From Symsagittifera roscoffensis (lineage: Eukaryota; Xenacoelomorpha; Acoela; Convolutidae), in the NCBI RefSeq assembly GCF_963678635.1, contig NC_087068.1, forward strand, positions 928,001 through 992,000: DNA of 64,000 nucleotides, read 5' to 3'. Shown here piece by piece: positions 1-12,183 of the stretch (positions within the stretch are counted from its first letter, which is position 1; each line of letters opens with the position of its first letter). A model generated the notes under the pieces. That model saw only the letters and a list, made by a program, of their open reading frames with translations. It made no database searches and was not told the DNA's origin. A program made the translations under genes and the position numbers.

Positions 1-984
1 ACTTTTGAAGAACGACACGCTCGCTTATCTGAACCATTAGAACCAGTTCAGCGACAGGCACCCCTAAGTGAACCAACATATAGCCTGTACCCAACATTAC
101 CACAAGAATTAAGTAGAATAAGAAACATTAGTCAAAACCAAAATACAGTTGAAGTAAATAGACAAATCATACATCCACGACGAAATAGAAATTTTCAAAC
201 CCCCCGAGTTCATTTTGATATACCCCAATCCCCATCACCAATTACTCCAGAAAACCCAAACAACACATTACCAAAAACCCGTACACTTCTTTCACAACGT
301 AGCACCTCAAGTATACCCTCAGATTACTTAGGTTCAACACCAACATCTGAACAAATACGTGACAATCCTTTTAACCCCCCCCCCCCCCAACCAAACATCA
401 CGACACACTCATTCACACAATGTGAACCAAATTTAATAAATGACCCAATAGATATTTCTACGGATACAACAACATCATCATCACTACCAGAAACATTATC
501 ACTACCATCAACACCATCAATAAGCCAGATTTCACCGACGCCTTTCCCCCTAAATTTTCCAAATAACCTCGACGCTAGTTATCGAGAACAATCATCAACG
601 AATATCCCTTTAAGATTAGATTGGAACACGTTCACAGCACCCCCACCATTATTTGGACAACATCCAGAAAGTAACCGACTCCACAATTGGGCACTCCATA
701 GACTACAATATAGACAAGACATCCACGAAGACATTCGTGACCATAACATACAAATACTCCAACAAAATAGTCTACAAATAAAATTCGAAATCATGATTAA
801 ACTTAACAACATTGTTCAACATCCTTGCCTATTAAACCCACCCAATATAACAGCTCAATCGCTACCACCACCATTTATAACAACTGAAGTGATATATAAG
901 TACGACAGATATACCAAAAAGACAATTGGTTACATCACATTTTATAACCCATACTCAGGATTATCATACACATTTATATTCTAA
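1..984 (+). CDS. Partial ORF, unknown Ser/Pro/Thr-rich protein upstream of the env-like gene
   Basis: The frame is open from the first base to a TAA at 982-984 (327 codons), so the start lies outside the window. The first two thirds are low-complexity Ser/Pro/Thr/Asn-rich sequence, including a run of prolines encoded by a C tract near 371-388. The last 120 residues look more folded, with a Trp-Asn-rich stretch and an aromatic C-terminus. No polymerase, integrase or protease motif is seen. It is followed at once by the env-like frame, whose open stretch begins at 948 in another frame. In gag-pol-env order it would be the tail of a polyprotein or a separate structural protein. I do not recognise it. 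Confidence 0.5.
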   Translation, partial: TFEERHARLSEPLEPVQRQAPLSEPTYSLYPTLPQELSRIRNISQNQNTVEVNRQIIHPRRNRNFQTPRVHFDIPQSPSPITPENPNNTLPKTRTLLSQRSTSSIPSDYLGSTPTSEQIRDNPFNPPPPQPNITTHSFTQCEPNLINDPIDISTDTTTSSSLPETLSLPSTPSISQISPTPFPLNFPNNLDASYREQSSTNIPLRLDWNTFTAPPPLFGQHPESNRLHNWALHRLQYRQDIHEDIRDHNIQILQQNSLQIKFEIMIKLNNIVQHPCLLNPPNITAQSLPPPFITTEVIYKYDRYTKKTIGYITFYNPYSGLSYTFIF

Positions 985-3579
985 AAATATTGTTATTTCA
1001 ACAAATCTTTTTTCCAATATTTTCCGATCAGAACACAAATCCTTCTCCCCGCACAGGACCCCAGGACTTATTAGTAACACACTACGATTGTGAAGAAAAT
1101 GAACAAAAAACACTACAAAAATATGCAATAAATCAAGTATCACAATGCGAAACAGAACCACAAGCTATAGAAACTACAAATATAATAGCGACACTGTATT
1201 CAAAAGCCCGAGCAACAACAGTCGCAGGACATAAATTTACAGCAACATTTTCCGAGAAGAAAGTACATTGTCCACAAGTTTCAAACGGAAATAAAAACCG
1301 ACTTGACCACCAATCATTCTACCAAAGTAATATAGAACGACTTCTACATCTAAATCCCGATGATTGTAAAAACGAGCTACTCAGACTAAATATCACAAAA
1401 AATAACAACACCGACAGAAAACTATTATATTTTCAAGTCTTTGCCGATTCTGTACATCAAGCAGAACTTGAAAGATATCAAGGACATATAAAACTAGATG
1501 AAAAATACCCATACAACGGCGCACACGGAAGATTAACTTATGACATATACGATAAGCACTGGATACCACACATTGGTATAAATAATCCATCAAACTGCAA
1601 AGCAGACACAAAAATTAAAGGATATCAAGAAATAATGTTTTTCGATTGGAAAATACAACTCGAAAAAATACAACTCACACGAGATTCATCCGACAACACA
1701 ATGATCTATCAAGGAATTAGATTACCTTGTAAAAACGATCAAGGTTATTGTGATCCTACAACACGGACACAAGCAACAATTATTTGGTTTCCCGAAGATA
1801 CATGCACAACATTTCAAGTAGCAAAAATACACGCTCGAATGATAAAATTTCACGAAAAATATTTTATAGAATCAATTCCATATGAACAAGTCCATCCATC
1901 ACGGCAACAAAGTACTGATTTTCGAAATATCCATAATATAGAGAATAAATTAACACGTTTTCAAATATATCAAGAAACAGAAATCGCATGCAAATACAGG
2001 AACCCACTTTACAAAACACAATATTCTGAAATACTAGTTGAATACGAAAAAGGTTTCGACATGACCACTGGAAAAATAAAATTTGACCCTTATGCCACAG
2101 GTCACCCTCTAAACGAAGGAACAGGTCACCCTCTAAAAAAGCAATGGTCAACCTGGTGGAAAACTAAAGCCACATGACACTAGAAGCACACGTTTACAAG
2201 AACTATCACTAATAAATAACACTTTTTTTGGTAATATCCACTATGATATCCACTTAGATATGAAGTTAGACTACACGATTAGTCGAATTTTTCAAGAAAT
2301 GTCACTCTCCGAATTAGAAACACTTCACCAAGTATGCGAATTAGAAAGGACACAAATCCTACAATCACTCGCACTAGCAGTATTAAAAATACCCTACGCA
2401 GGATATTTATTGTCAGGAAATAGATAAAATTTTCTGGACTACGAAGGAAACATTTTATGCTTTTATACTTGTACCAAAAAAGTATCACCACTATATGTTT
2501 TTGAAGATAAACGCTGCTATAAAAGAATCCCTATCTTCTACAAAAATAAAGTACATTTTGTTGACACACTTTCAAGAGGAACATATTTTTGGGATACCGC
2601 AGTCCTATGTGGATCAGAAAATAGCCACAATGTAGTACAATTGAACCCTGATGAAGATAAATATTATCTTCTTACTCCATACCCTACGTTAATGCAATCA
2701 CTCAAAAAATTTTCACCCGAAAGCATCAGAGCTATTGCTCATAATCCAAATATTGATTTACAACCAATTGGAATATATTCAAAATCAGATATCCAACACC
2801 ACATTAGAACACAACAATTCCAAGAATTATTAACACAAATGGACACTATACAAAGACAATCAATTGATCAAAATTTACGAAAACTTGCCGAAACCGCAGG
2901 ATTTGCAGATATTTATACACAAGATTATAGCGGATATTTTAAAGACATTAAAGACTATATATATCTAAATGGTGAAAAATACAGACCACAAAATATTTCA
3001 CCTATAAATATTTTTAGCTTTGTTGCACTAAAAAACGAAATTCTCGATTTTCTAGGATGGCCCTATTACATCTTAGAAAAATTAACTATCCTATACGCAA
3101 TGTTTAATTTTATAGGATTTCTTTTTTCTTTTTTAAAAGGAATCTATAACACATGCGCTATACACACACAAGTAAATAGACAAGCAAGTGTAGCACGCAT
3201 ACTATTTGCAGGATTTTTTGGAATTTTTTCTTCATCAATAAGCAAAATTCTTCTAGACGCACAAATAAAAGAATATAATACAAAAATAGCGACCAGACAG
3301 AACACATACGATGAAGAACATAATAACATAGAAGTAACACCTACCGCACCACAATTGCTACCCCTACCACATAACCATCCATTATCCTTAGTCCCACGTA
3401 ATTTCCGAAACCTAGCAGAAACCCATAACCCAAGTTTTAGACCAAATATATCGCAAAGTCCCATACAACATATAATGACACATCATTCACAAGATGATAA
3501 TACATATGAACAAATTATAGAACAACCCCATATCATCGCTTTTCAGTCTCAAAATAATCAGTTTTTTAGCCCACGATGA
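948..3579 (+). pseudogene. Decayed chuvirus/retroelement-Env-like class III glycoprotein gene
   Basis: The product would be a membrane fusion glycoprotein. A hydrophobic, signal-like stretch is encoded at about 960-1030, followed by a cysteine-bearing ectodomain (about 1080-2650), hydrophobic membrane-type segments at about 3000-3270 and a Pro/Asn-rich tail. The order of cysteines, an aromatic-Asp-Cys motif near the mature N-terminus and a conserved block just after 2425 resemble glycoproteins shared by chuviruses and env-carrying BEL/Pao-type retroelements; this family call is from recall. The gene is broken: the frame changes near 2160-2180 (first frame stops at 2175-2177) and an in-frame TAA lies at 2425-2427. 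No in-frame ATG precedes the signal-like stretch, so a start would have to come from a spliced leader exon. A short direct duplication is present at about 2098-2137. Confidence 0.65.
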
Positions 3580-4656
3580 GCCGACAACTTGGATCCCTAC
3601 ACCGCTCAAATTCCCATCCAACCAACCTCCACACTCCAATCCCAATAATCCCACTTTTTGCTTTCCCACCACCCGACTTCCCAACCATTAATATATCATA
3701 AAGCACGCATTCGGATACTAACTCGGATATTTCAGTTTTATACTCCATCTCACAACTTAATAACTCTAATATAGAAACCCCTGACGAATTTGCAGACTCC
3801 GAACTATCTCCATCCAATAATTTTCAAACCAACTCCTCAGTTTTTTCAAAACCCCTCTTTTCAACCAATCCCACTAAATAATTCACTCCCATCCGTTTCC
3901 ACTCCTTCTTATGCTTCGCAAGTAACCCCAGCCTACTCTCCCTTTCATTCCAACCGATCATCTAATAATTCTCCAGATACCCCCCAAATTTCCTAGGAAC
4001 TCGATAATTTTATCACCCTACAACAACAGTTAATACACCCTAACACCCTCACCATAAATCAAATTTCATCCACAATAGAATCCTCAAACCCATCTACTCC
4101 TACACCCTCCTCAGCTTACACTGCATCATTAGCACAATCATCCACATCCACCGAAACATCGAATAGCACTCACCGAGCTTATCGCACTTTTAAACGAAAA
4201 TTCCCAAATCACCCATTCCCGACCAAACCCGGAACAGCCTGCGAATATTTTAACCACCCACAACACACCAACACGAAAAATTTTCTAGCAATCACCTTGC
4301 CCTCATTCCCACAATATACATTAAGCATACCTAACGACACTAACGACACACGTAGTTTTGGAGATGAACATGTTTATATGCCCACACTTCACTGGACAGC
4401 ATATTACCATTTTACTAATCCCCTTTGCCTGCCACTATCTAGTACTCATAACGATATAGAAAAGAATAAAGATATACTATATAGACTCACCGCAACACTA
4501 ACCCCTAGACAATTTACTTATATAGGATATAAAAGATTACTAAAAACATTCACTGCACCTCGTGCTAACGAATTTACAATAGAATATTATGACCATAATA
4601 TCATCCGAACTAATCAAGACCAATTTCTAGATGACGACCGCTTCGCTACCTTATGA
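3576..4656 (+). pseudogene. Decayed ORF downstream of env-like gene, low-complexity head and folded tail
   Basis: An ATG at 3576 overlaps the end of the env-like frame but its frame stops after about 40 codons. Coding-like sequence continues in two frames: one at 3700-3870 and another open from about 3790 to 4656 except for a TAG at 3994-3996. The head is rich in Ser, Pro, Asn and Thr. The tail (about 4290-4656) is more balanced, with several aromatic residues. The layout, a disordered head followed by a short folded tail, mirrors the partial ORF at 1-984, though I see no direct sequence identity. Function not recognised. Confidence 0.4.
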
Positions 4657-4816
4657 GTTTGCAGTAGGCACCGAGGAACTAAAAACCATTAGAGCACTTC
4701 AATTGCTTTGGCCACTGCTCCAAACTAAAAACATCATTCGCATACTAGCAAAATTACTAACAACATCGGACATAATACACGACATCTTTCCCCACGGTTT
4801 TTTCCCAGACGATTAA
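4631..4816 (+). CDS. Small ORF overlapping the preceding frame, unknown
   Basis: An ATG at 4631 opens a 61-codon frame that overlaps the last 26 bases of the previous frame. It encodes a Leu/Ile-rich, probably helical peptide. It could be a separate short protein or the continuation of the upstream frame after a shift. It is the last coding-like stretch of the G-poor block. Confidence 0.3.
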   Translation: MTTASLPYEFAVGTEELKTIRALQLLWPLLQTKNIIRILAKLLTTSDIIHDIFPHGFFPDD

Positions 4817-4830
4817 CAGGTAACAATCAT

Positions 4831-7647
4831 TTAAAAATATTCTTCACTAATAAATTTAAATTAGTACTAACCATTCTTTATTCATGTTTCTTTTACATTT
4901 ATAGTCTTCATACCACGATCATCTGCAAAAAACGGAAAATAAAAATAAAAAAAAACTTGTTAAAATTCTTCTAAACTTCATTAATATTTTGCACAAAATA
5001 ATATAATAAATTGCATACCAAATGTAGTAAATTAATTTATAAATTGTTTCCCCATGAAGCAGTAAATTTAATTACGATGAAAATTTATAACTTTAAATTT
5101 TCCCAAAAAAGCAGTAAATTTGAAATTCTATGTAATAAATTGATAAAATGAAAATGCAGTACTAACCTTTTGATATTTTCATTCACTCGCACAGGAATTC
5201 TATCCAAACTCGCACAGCTCGCACATAAGAAAAAACACCACAAACCCGACATAAAACGTTATCACATAACAGGACCTCTCACAGAAACCGCACAAAATCA
5301 TACTCCCACTCCTGGCCTAACCAACCAGAGAGGACGTCCTGAGCATGCTCTATAACCGGCCTAACCCACCGCGCTACATCTACGCTTTGTGACCACAGTT
5401 CTATTTTTAAAAAGAGGTACTCAAGGGTGAGTAACTCTTCAAAATAGCCGAACTAAAACAAAATGCTTTTGTGAAAACAACTAACTAAATTCATGATTAA
5501 AAAACCGAACTAATAAAATTTTATAAAATGTAAATTTTACCTTGCAGTATATAGATCAACACACAACAACAAAGACGAACATCCAAAGACAAAATGATCC
5601 CATCACACTCGAACAAGAATGGCTAACCACAACCGATATGCCGTCCACAATCACAACTCAAAGGACTTAGAGTGCGACTTGACTTCGCAGAAAAGGACTT
5701 CATTGAACTAGACCAATGACCACCTCGATGTTCAAGTATACGTACAGATCCGAGTTACGAGGCATCCCTTCCACACACGAACTCCACGCCATTCCCAGAC
5801 GAGGTTGAACATAAAACAAATTCTCTACATAATACAGAAAAACCCGTCATAGCAAACCATTTTGAAATCAGATTGATTTCATTGGGGAACACAGTCGTTG
5901 TCACAAGACGACACAACGATTGATGTCCCTAACTCCAGCGTCCTGGAACTTCTTTAACAAGAGAAACCGGAAAAGAATATGCTGTTCGCCAAATACCAAC
6001 GTTCATCATCCATCCTTTGAATTGCAGAAAGATAATTCTAAAAACTATGTAAAACCCGGATGGGTGGAACCTGATCTAAACTATATTTTATGATTGGATA
6101 AATTGGATATTTTATCACTGTAAAGTATTTAATATTAACCAATCATAATCCATCTAACTAACAACCCACTTATTTGTAAGTGCTGAAATTACTTGTAATT
6201 TCAGCACCAGAGAGATTTGAATTTAACTTAGAAATTAGTTGTCTCTCCAAGAGAACTTCAGCAGCCGCAACAAACCAGTATACTCTAGATCTATTGAGCC
6301 TAGCAGAGACTAGTTAAACACCCTGAGACTAGAAAGTATAAGAGTAAGATTAGGATCGGTATTAGACTAAGAAGTTGCACGAATCTATCCGGCCGAAAAT
6401 AAGATAGCGTGACGAGCAGACGGTGTACCATATCCGAAATTACTCTATGAGTTAACCACATCGGTCCCAACTCAATTTTGCATACTTAAACCACTTACAA
6501 GCAACGTTTATCTCATTCTGATTGAGCGGTAACGTGATTTTAGGTAATTCTATACACACCACATTGTTAGTTTGTAGCGTTAGATGGGAAGATAAAATTT
6601 ACTGTCGAGATTTTACAGATTTTCTGTAATTGTCTATCCAGTTTAAAAGCTTTTAATGGGTGCGGGCGATACGCACAAAAGTGTTCCAAAAAATTTTTGA
6701 AGAAAGACTTCCAAAGAAGCAATTAAAGTGTTTGAAAACGCGCGATATGGAATCATACTGAATGCTGATCTGGCAATTCACCAAGGGGAAATAATCATTT
6801 GTAGAAGAAAAAGCCGAGAAAAGTATAATTGTTCTCCTTCAAATATTTGTATCAACCGGATTTTTAACAAAAATTTACATGATTGACCTTATTACACATC
6901 CATTACAAAAGCAGACATAAAACCAATTGAATTTAAATGTTTATTTACATAATAGCAAAATAATTCATTTTTAGTTGATTATAATTACGCTTGCGATTAG
7001 CAAGCGTTATCAAATGGGAAGAAAGACTTTTTTTTAGAACTACCCTGCCAAAACTGGTTTGTTTGGTTCAATCGAAATAACAGGTTGGGAATCTCTTCCG
7101 CACAACCGGCTATGCTCAATTTTTTTGAAACAATAAGCTATGGTTCTGGGAAATGTCAAGTTTCTGATTTAGTGCCGAAACGTTAAATTTTTGTCAAAAT
7201 TCCAAAACTTCAAAAAACTTTCACTCTTCTCATTTGTTTTAGCAGAGAAACAACTAAGGTTTTGGGGCAAAAATCCATTTTTTTAAATTGAGCATTCCCA
7301 CCCGCATCGGAATAACACTTTTAAAAAAGATCAAACAGGTATCTCGAGCTTTAGCTGGGCCCTTAGTTTTTTTATCGAGACTTTCGACTCATCCCATCTA
7401 CTTTTTTCAATTATTTATAAATTTTTTTCGACATAATTTTTATGGTTGTGTTGTACCACAAATTTTGCGAAGCTCTATTTTGCCGGGGGCTGTTCTCATG
7501 CGCGAAGGACCGAATGCGCGAAAAAAACTCGAGGGCGAAAGACATAATTAGTCGAAAGTCAATTTTTAAAAAGAGTCATTTCAAAAATTTTGTTCCACTT
7601 CGGCGGCGGTCAGTGACAATTTGAAATTTTTCATATTTCTGCCGTTT
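4831..7647. other. No gene recognised; AT-rich sequence between retroelement block and gap
   Basis: Short frames only. The part at 5170-5400 still shows the G-poor character. The reverse complement of about 5350-5385 resembles a tRNA A box (TAGCGCGGTGGG) but no convincing B box follows, so a tRNA-derived SINE relic is only possible. The rest is unassigned, apart from the hairpin listed at 6180. Confidence 0.5.
6180..6207. repeat. Perfect 12-bp inverted repeat with 4-base loop
   Basis: GTGCTGAAATTA and its exact reverse complement TAATTTCAGCAC are separated by CTTG. This is a stable hairpin in otherwise featureless sequence, with no U-tract or gene end beside it. Role unknown. Confidence 0.8.
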
Positions 7648-7847
7648 NNNNNNNNNNNNNNNNNNNNNNNNNNNNNNNNNNNNNNNNNNNNNNNNNNNNN
7701 NNNNNNNNNNNNNNNNNNNNNNNNNNNNNNNNNNNNNNNNNNNNNNNNNNNNNNNNNNNNNNNNNNNNNNNNNNNNNNNNNNNNNNNNNNNNNNNNNNNN
7801 NNNNNNNNNNNNNNNNNNNNNNNNNNNNNNNNNNNNNNNNNNNNNNN
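7648..7847. other. Assembly gap (200 N)
   Basis: A run of exactly 200 N bases, the usual size for a gap of unknown length. Open frames crossing it are meaningless. Confidence 0.99.
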
Positions 7848-9458
7848 CCGCTCGACTAGCATAAAAGTTTGTAAACATGAAAAGGTATCGACTAGTATAA
7901 ATTTGATTCCTTTATTTCTCAGAATCAGCATTGCATTATTGGCTGTGATTCAGTTTGAAAAAAAAACAACTAGTTGTCCGGTCAATCATTTCCTTGAAAA
8001 AAAAAGATTTTTTTTTGCTTATTGTTTTTTGCTATAAAACAATTTGTCGGAAAAGTTTTTGCTAGTTGCGCAGCAACGCGACCAGCATTTCTAGATGACG
8101 ATGACGAGAATCAAGTTTTAGCAATTGATTTATGAGCAAATGTATTTATGACCAGTGCAGGTCTAACATTTTCTCAAGGGGGCGGTTTTTCAAAAATTAA
8201 ACGAACGTTTTGTCGACGCTGTGTTTGATTTCGACCAAATTGATTTCCCGAGGTCTTCTTCCATAACGCTATGAAAAGTTTTTGAAAAAATAGACCAAAG
8301 CAATGTTGTTAGTTTTTTTTGGAATAATTTGACCAAAAAAAAATAGTTTTTTTTGGCGCGTGTTCCGCCTCAATATTTGTTAGAATGGCGCCAAAGGCGC
8401 CTTCAGAAAATCTTAAAATGAATGTTAAAAACTTGCATCGAAGGTGGGACATTTTGTGCGGCCAGGGAACAAAATCGTTGAGGAGGAAAGGAAGATGTTC
8501 CAGGTATCTCTGGTCGAGACACTGGTTTCAATAATTTGCCTTGAAAACATAAAATTATGCAAAATAAATTTAAATTTTCTTGAGGGAGGCTGATTTTCAA
8601 AACAAAAACATTTGTTTTGTATTGATTCGATTATCTTAACAGCAGTCAATAAAATTGAAGTTCATAGAAGCAGCTTCATGAAAAGAGCATTTTTTTTTAC
8701 TTTTGTAGGTTTTGTTATAAAGATGTAAGAAACAGGAAAAGGCATCATGTATAAATAGAGAGAACATTTAACCCTGAAGCAACTCCAGGATTCCAGAATA
8801 TTCGAGATTCCCACAACTTTGAAAGGAGTAGGCTCAATCTTTTTTTTTGTGAATTGAAGGGATAAGTTTGCGCAACTAAACTGAAACACTTTTAAGTAGC
8901 CTTTGCTAATCCGTCGCTGTCTTTGGCTCGGAATTTAAGACAGGGATTTTGACTTAATGGCCACCAATTCCGCCTTCTTGTGCAAGATGAACAATTACCT
9001 ATTGTATAATTACATAAAAAAATCAATTAGGTTATAAATATTAACCACCGAAAAAAGCTTCAGAAAAAATTTATCGCTGCTTTCTAAAGCGAGTCTGTCT
9101 GGAACATGTGGCGAGTCTCTCTGGAATCCAGAATAAACAGGCTACTTGCGCTCTGGTGATGGGGATGGGATATCTTTTCATTTTCATCTTCAGACTTTAA
9201 TAGTCCATCAAACAGATATAGAACTGGAAGAAAGTATCCTCTTTTCCTATTGGCTGCTTTACAACCCTAAGGATGTAATAACCTATCAGGGCAAATCGAA
9301 ATCATAAACTCATATAGTCACATTTTAAACAACAACTTCTCTGAAATAACATTTTTTTCATTCATTTTATTAAAAAATCAGTTTATTCAAGTGCAATTTA
9401 TATTCATATTTTTTTTACCGAGAGATCTAAAAATCAAAATTAAGTGATAAACTGAAAA
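7848..9458. other. No gene recognised; upstream region of the SKOR gene
   Basis: The sequence is AT-rich with poly-T and poly-A tracts. It contains one copy of the dispersed GGCGCC repeat near 8345-8420. The 400 bases before 9459 presumably hold the 5' UTR or promoter of the SKOR gene, but no TATA box or upstream coding exon can be supported. Confidence 0.4.
8345..8425 (-). repeat. Dispersed repeat with GGCGCC palindrome core
   Basis: On the minus strand this reads as AAGGCGCCTTTGGCGCC followed by an AT-rich tail with GAGG. Related sequence occurs on the + strand near 30936, 34950, 36958 and 50330, which makes it a dispersed family. Confidence 0.5.
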
Positions 9459-11617
9459 ATGAATAAATTATTAGAAGAAAATGCTTCGAATATCAGCAAC
9501 TCATCTGAACAATCGCCATCGCCGCTGGTAAAGCCGGAGGAGTTGAAACCTTCAACTGAGGCCAAAACGTCGCCTGAAATCCCGCTCGCCCAAAGCAACG
9601 CAAACTGTTCAAACGTTTCGCTTGTCAACCTCTTTGGAGAGCAAATCGTATCGATGGAAATTGACGCAACAAAACGTCTTTGCCTCGCTCAAATTTCACA
9701 CACACTGCTGAAAGATTTCAGCTACAACGAAATCCACAACAGAAGGGTAGCTCTCGGCATTACCTGCATTCAATGTACCCCAGTACAACTCGAAGTGCTT
9801 CGACGTTCGGGGGCGATGCCGATTTCGTCTCGACGTTGCGGCATGATCACATTCCGAGAAGCCGAGCGGCTTTGCAAGTCGTTTCTCTGCGAAAGTTACC
9901 CGCCGCCCATTCCCGAGAACTTTCAGTTCAGAGTGTTCCACGCTTGTTCGTGGGGTTGCGATGGAACTTTCCACCCGAGCCGATATAACTCGTCACGAGC
10001 CAAGTGCATTCGCTGCGACAACTGCAGTGTATTTTTCAGCCCAAATAAATTCATATTTCACAGTCACCGTGAGTCGAGTACAAAATACAACCCCCCTGAT
10101 GCCGCCAACTTCAACTCGTGGCGACGACACATTTTCCTCTCGGCTGATCATAGTTCGGACGAACAAATCAGCCACGCGTGGGAGGACGTGAAAGCTATGT
10201 TTAATGGTGGAACCAGAAAAAGGTCATCAACTAGTCATATTTCGGAGACAGGGAATCCGCAAATTCCTGCAAACAGTTCTCAAGTCAAGGCGTCCAAGCT
10301 CCAAATGTTTTCGTCCAATGAGAATCCGAAAAAGGCGGGATTTTCACCACTGGCTAATATGACGATCTCTGGAAAACTGAAGCCAACAGCAGGAATTGCG
10401 ACAACAACTCAGACCTTTGCGCCCGTCAACTTAAGCGCAGCTTCAAAGTATTCAAGTTTCCCGAGTTCATTTGAAAACATGCTGAAAACTTCCACTTTTG
10501 CGCCCCCAGTGGATGAAAGGTTGAGTGAGTTTGTGGTGCCGCAAGGGGGAGCCATGTACAACCCAATGGCCACAGCGGCTGCTCTTTTGGGACCAGCGGC
10601 ACTCATGGTTCCCTGGCTGGCCCACCAGCCCACTGGCACAACTCCAGGCTTCCCAATGATTCCCGCAATGGTGTCCAACTCCACATGCGATTTGAGACAA
10701 CTGGGCGTCACTTTTGGACAGGGGACGAGAAGCACGCGAGACATGGAGCAAGCTAAAGTTAAATCGGCCATAGGGAAAAGCGTGGAGGCCACTAGTCACA
10801 AAGCGGACAATTTCTTTGCAACAAACCCAAAAAATAAGGTGACTTAAGTGGGATATGAGCACAAGCATATTCAATGCAATTAACCTGAATACTTTTTCAA
10901 AAATTATTATTTTTTTAAATATGTTATTTTTTTAACAGATAGACGGAAGCGACAGCAAATTGTTGAACAGCCCAATCCCAATGACAAAAAGTTTTCCAGC
11001 AACGAACGCATTTTTTGGTAAGTTGATCTACAAAAAACCGCAAAAAAATAGATCGTTTTGCTTTTTAATTATTTTCCGAGCCAACTAATGTTGGGTGTTG
11101 AATTTAAATGAATACTTAATGAGAACTTAGAGTTGAATATGAGCAGCAAAAACCTTAGAAGAGATGCTGCTCACTTTATGATTCGACTTTCAAGCAGAGC
11201 AGAGTGTATAAGCACATGTTTCAACATCTGAAGTCCGGACAGATGTTTAGGTCGAGAAAACATTCAAAAACAAGTCGAACAAAGTATAACAAAGCCCACA
11301 TTCGAGCCGCAGTTGCAAGCTTGATTTGGTCAAAGTGTGCTGCAGTTTTCGATCGACGGACAGCATCCAAACACACAACAGACACATTTCAAACTTTCGC
11401 ATTTGCATAAGCATATTACTGCAACCAAGTTAAGTCGATGCTCTACTTTTTCAAGACTCTTTTGTGCCTAGGAAACTCACACTCCTTTTCTCCCAGCATG
11501 CTTGCTTCCTTCTACCAAAACTACCTGATGGGAGCAGGATCTACTGCGGATGCTGCCAAATCAGAGACAGATCGAGTGGCAGCTACAAACGACAGCAGTT
11601 CACAAGACTGCAATTAA
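9459..11617 (+). CDS. Skor: SKI-family transcriptional corepressor, SKOR/CORL (fussel) type
   Basis: Nuclear corepressor of the SKI/SNO superfamily, expected to act with SMADs and homeodomain factors in neurons. Three exons: 9459-10838, 10939-11017 and 11472-11617, giving 534 residues. Splice sites are AAG|GTGACT with TTTAACAG, then TTTG|GTAAGT with CCTAG, and phases 0 and 1 match. Residues 57-148 are the Ski/Sno/Dac DNA-binding-like domain (LFGEQIVSMEID, then CIQCTPVQLEVLRRSGAMP). Residues 155-245 form the SMAD4-binding zinc domain with C163, C167, C183, C186, C189 and the HSH at 201-203, ending in the SKOR-typical DAANFNSWRRH. The region after 250 is low complexity, with an Ala/Pro segment containing VPWLAH as in SKOR proteins. 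The start is the first ATG after upstream stops. No C-terminal coiled coil is seen, so a further 3' exon or isoform is possible. Confidence 0.93.
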
Positions 11618-12183
11618 GAATCATCAATCAAATATGACCATGAATTTGTAGAAAAAAATGCTTAATACAAACTAACAAATCTTTTGAACTTTTTTATACA
11701 GAAAGCTGAATTTGTTTAAGAGTGTAGTAAAATTTGCTGTGTAATTTATCATCGCCTCAAATCAGATTGGCGCGCAACGTCCAACCTTTACAACAGCCCG
11801 GCAATCACGCGCGGATCTAGGATTTTATCGGTTGTAGGTTAAAGGGGGTTGGGGGGAGGTTTCTTTCGAAACTTTTGACGACCGTTTTTTACTGCTTTAC
11901 AAAATCCTACTAAGACTCAGTCTTTTCAGCTGCAAACTTTTAAAAAACCAGGCCCAAATCTGTTTTAGGACAGTTTGTGAAAAATGTCGACTATTTATTG
12001 TGTTAATTCGACGTGCGCTCTCCCGAAAAATTACTATATAAAAGCGCCTAATCCTTAAAAAACTTTTGGGTCGATCAAGCGGAAGTTGATGTCGTAAAAT
12101 AATACCAAAAGGGGGCAATATGAGAATAGTGTTAAGGAGCCTTAAATATGAAATTTGTTAGCAGTCAAGATAGTGCAGATAAA
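11618..12183. other. SKOR 3' flank, no gene recognised
   Basis: The first 100 bases are probably 3' UTR; no canonical AATAAA is evident close to the stop. A G-rich stretch (GGGGGTTGGGGGGAGG) lies at about 11845-11862. Nothing else is recognised. Confidence 0.4.

Larger units (their letters stand above)
1..4830 (+). mobile_element. G-poor block: 3' part of a putative env-bearing retroelement or endogenised viral segment
   Basis: From the window edge to about 4.8 kb the + strand is visibly poor in G and rich in A and C, and four successive decayed coding frames all read on this strand. The second frame is envelope-glycoprotein-like. In invertebrates such glycoproteins occur in env-bearing LTR retroelements of the BEL/Pao type and in endogenised chuvirus-like sequences. 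No long terminal repeat could be paired, because the left end lies outside the window, and no RT or integrase motif is visible, so the class is inferred. The composition changes after about 4.85 kb, which I take as the approximate right limit. Confidence 0.5.

Noticed and set aside
5340-5400. tRNA or tRNA-derived SINE on the minus strand
   Set aside because: Only an A-box-like element is visible; there is no B box, no cloverleaf and no acceptor stem.
7576-8037. Open frames spanning the first N run
   Set aside because: They exist only because unknown bases are read through as X.
9680-10874. Several 60-135-codon frames on other frames of the SKOR exon
   Set aside because: Shadows of the real SKOR frame, which has strong domain conservation.
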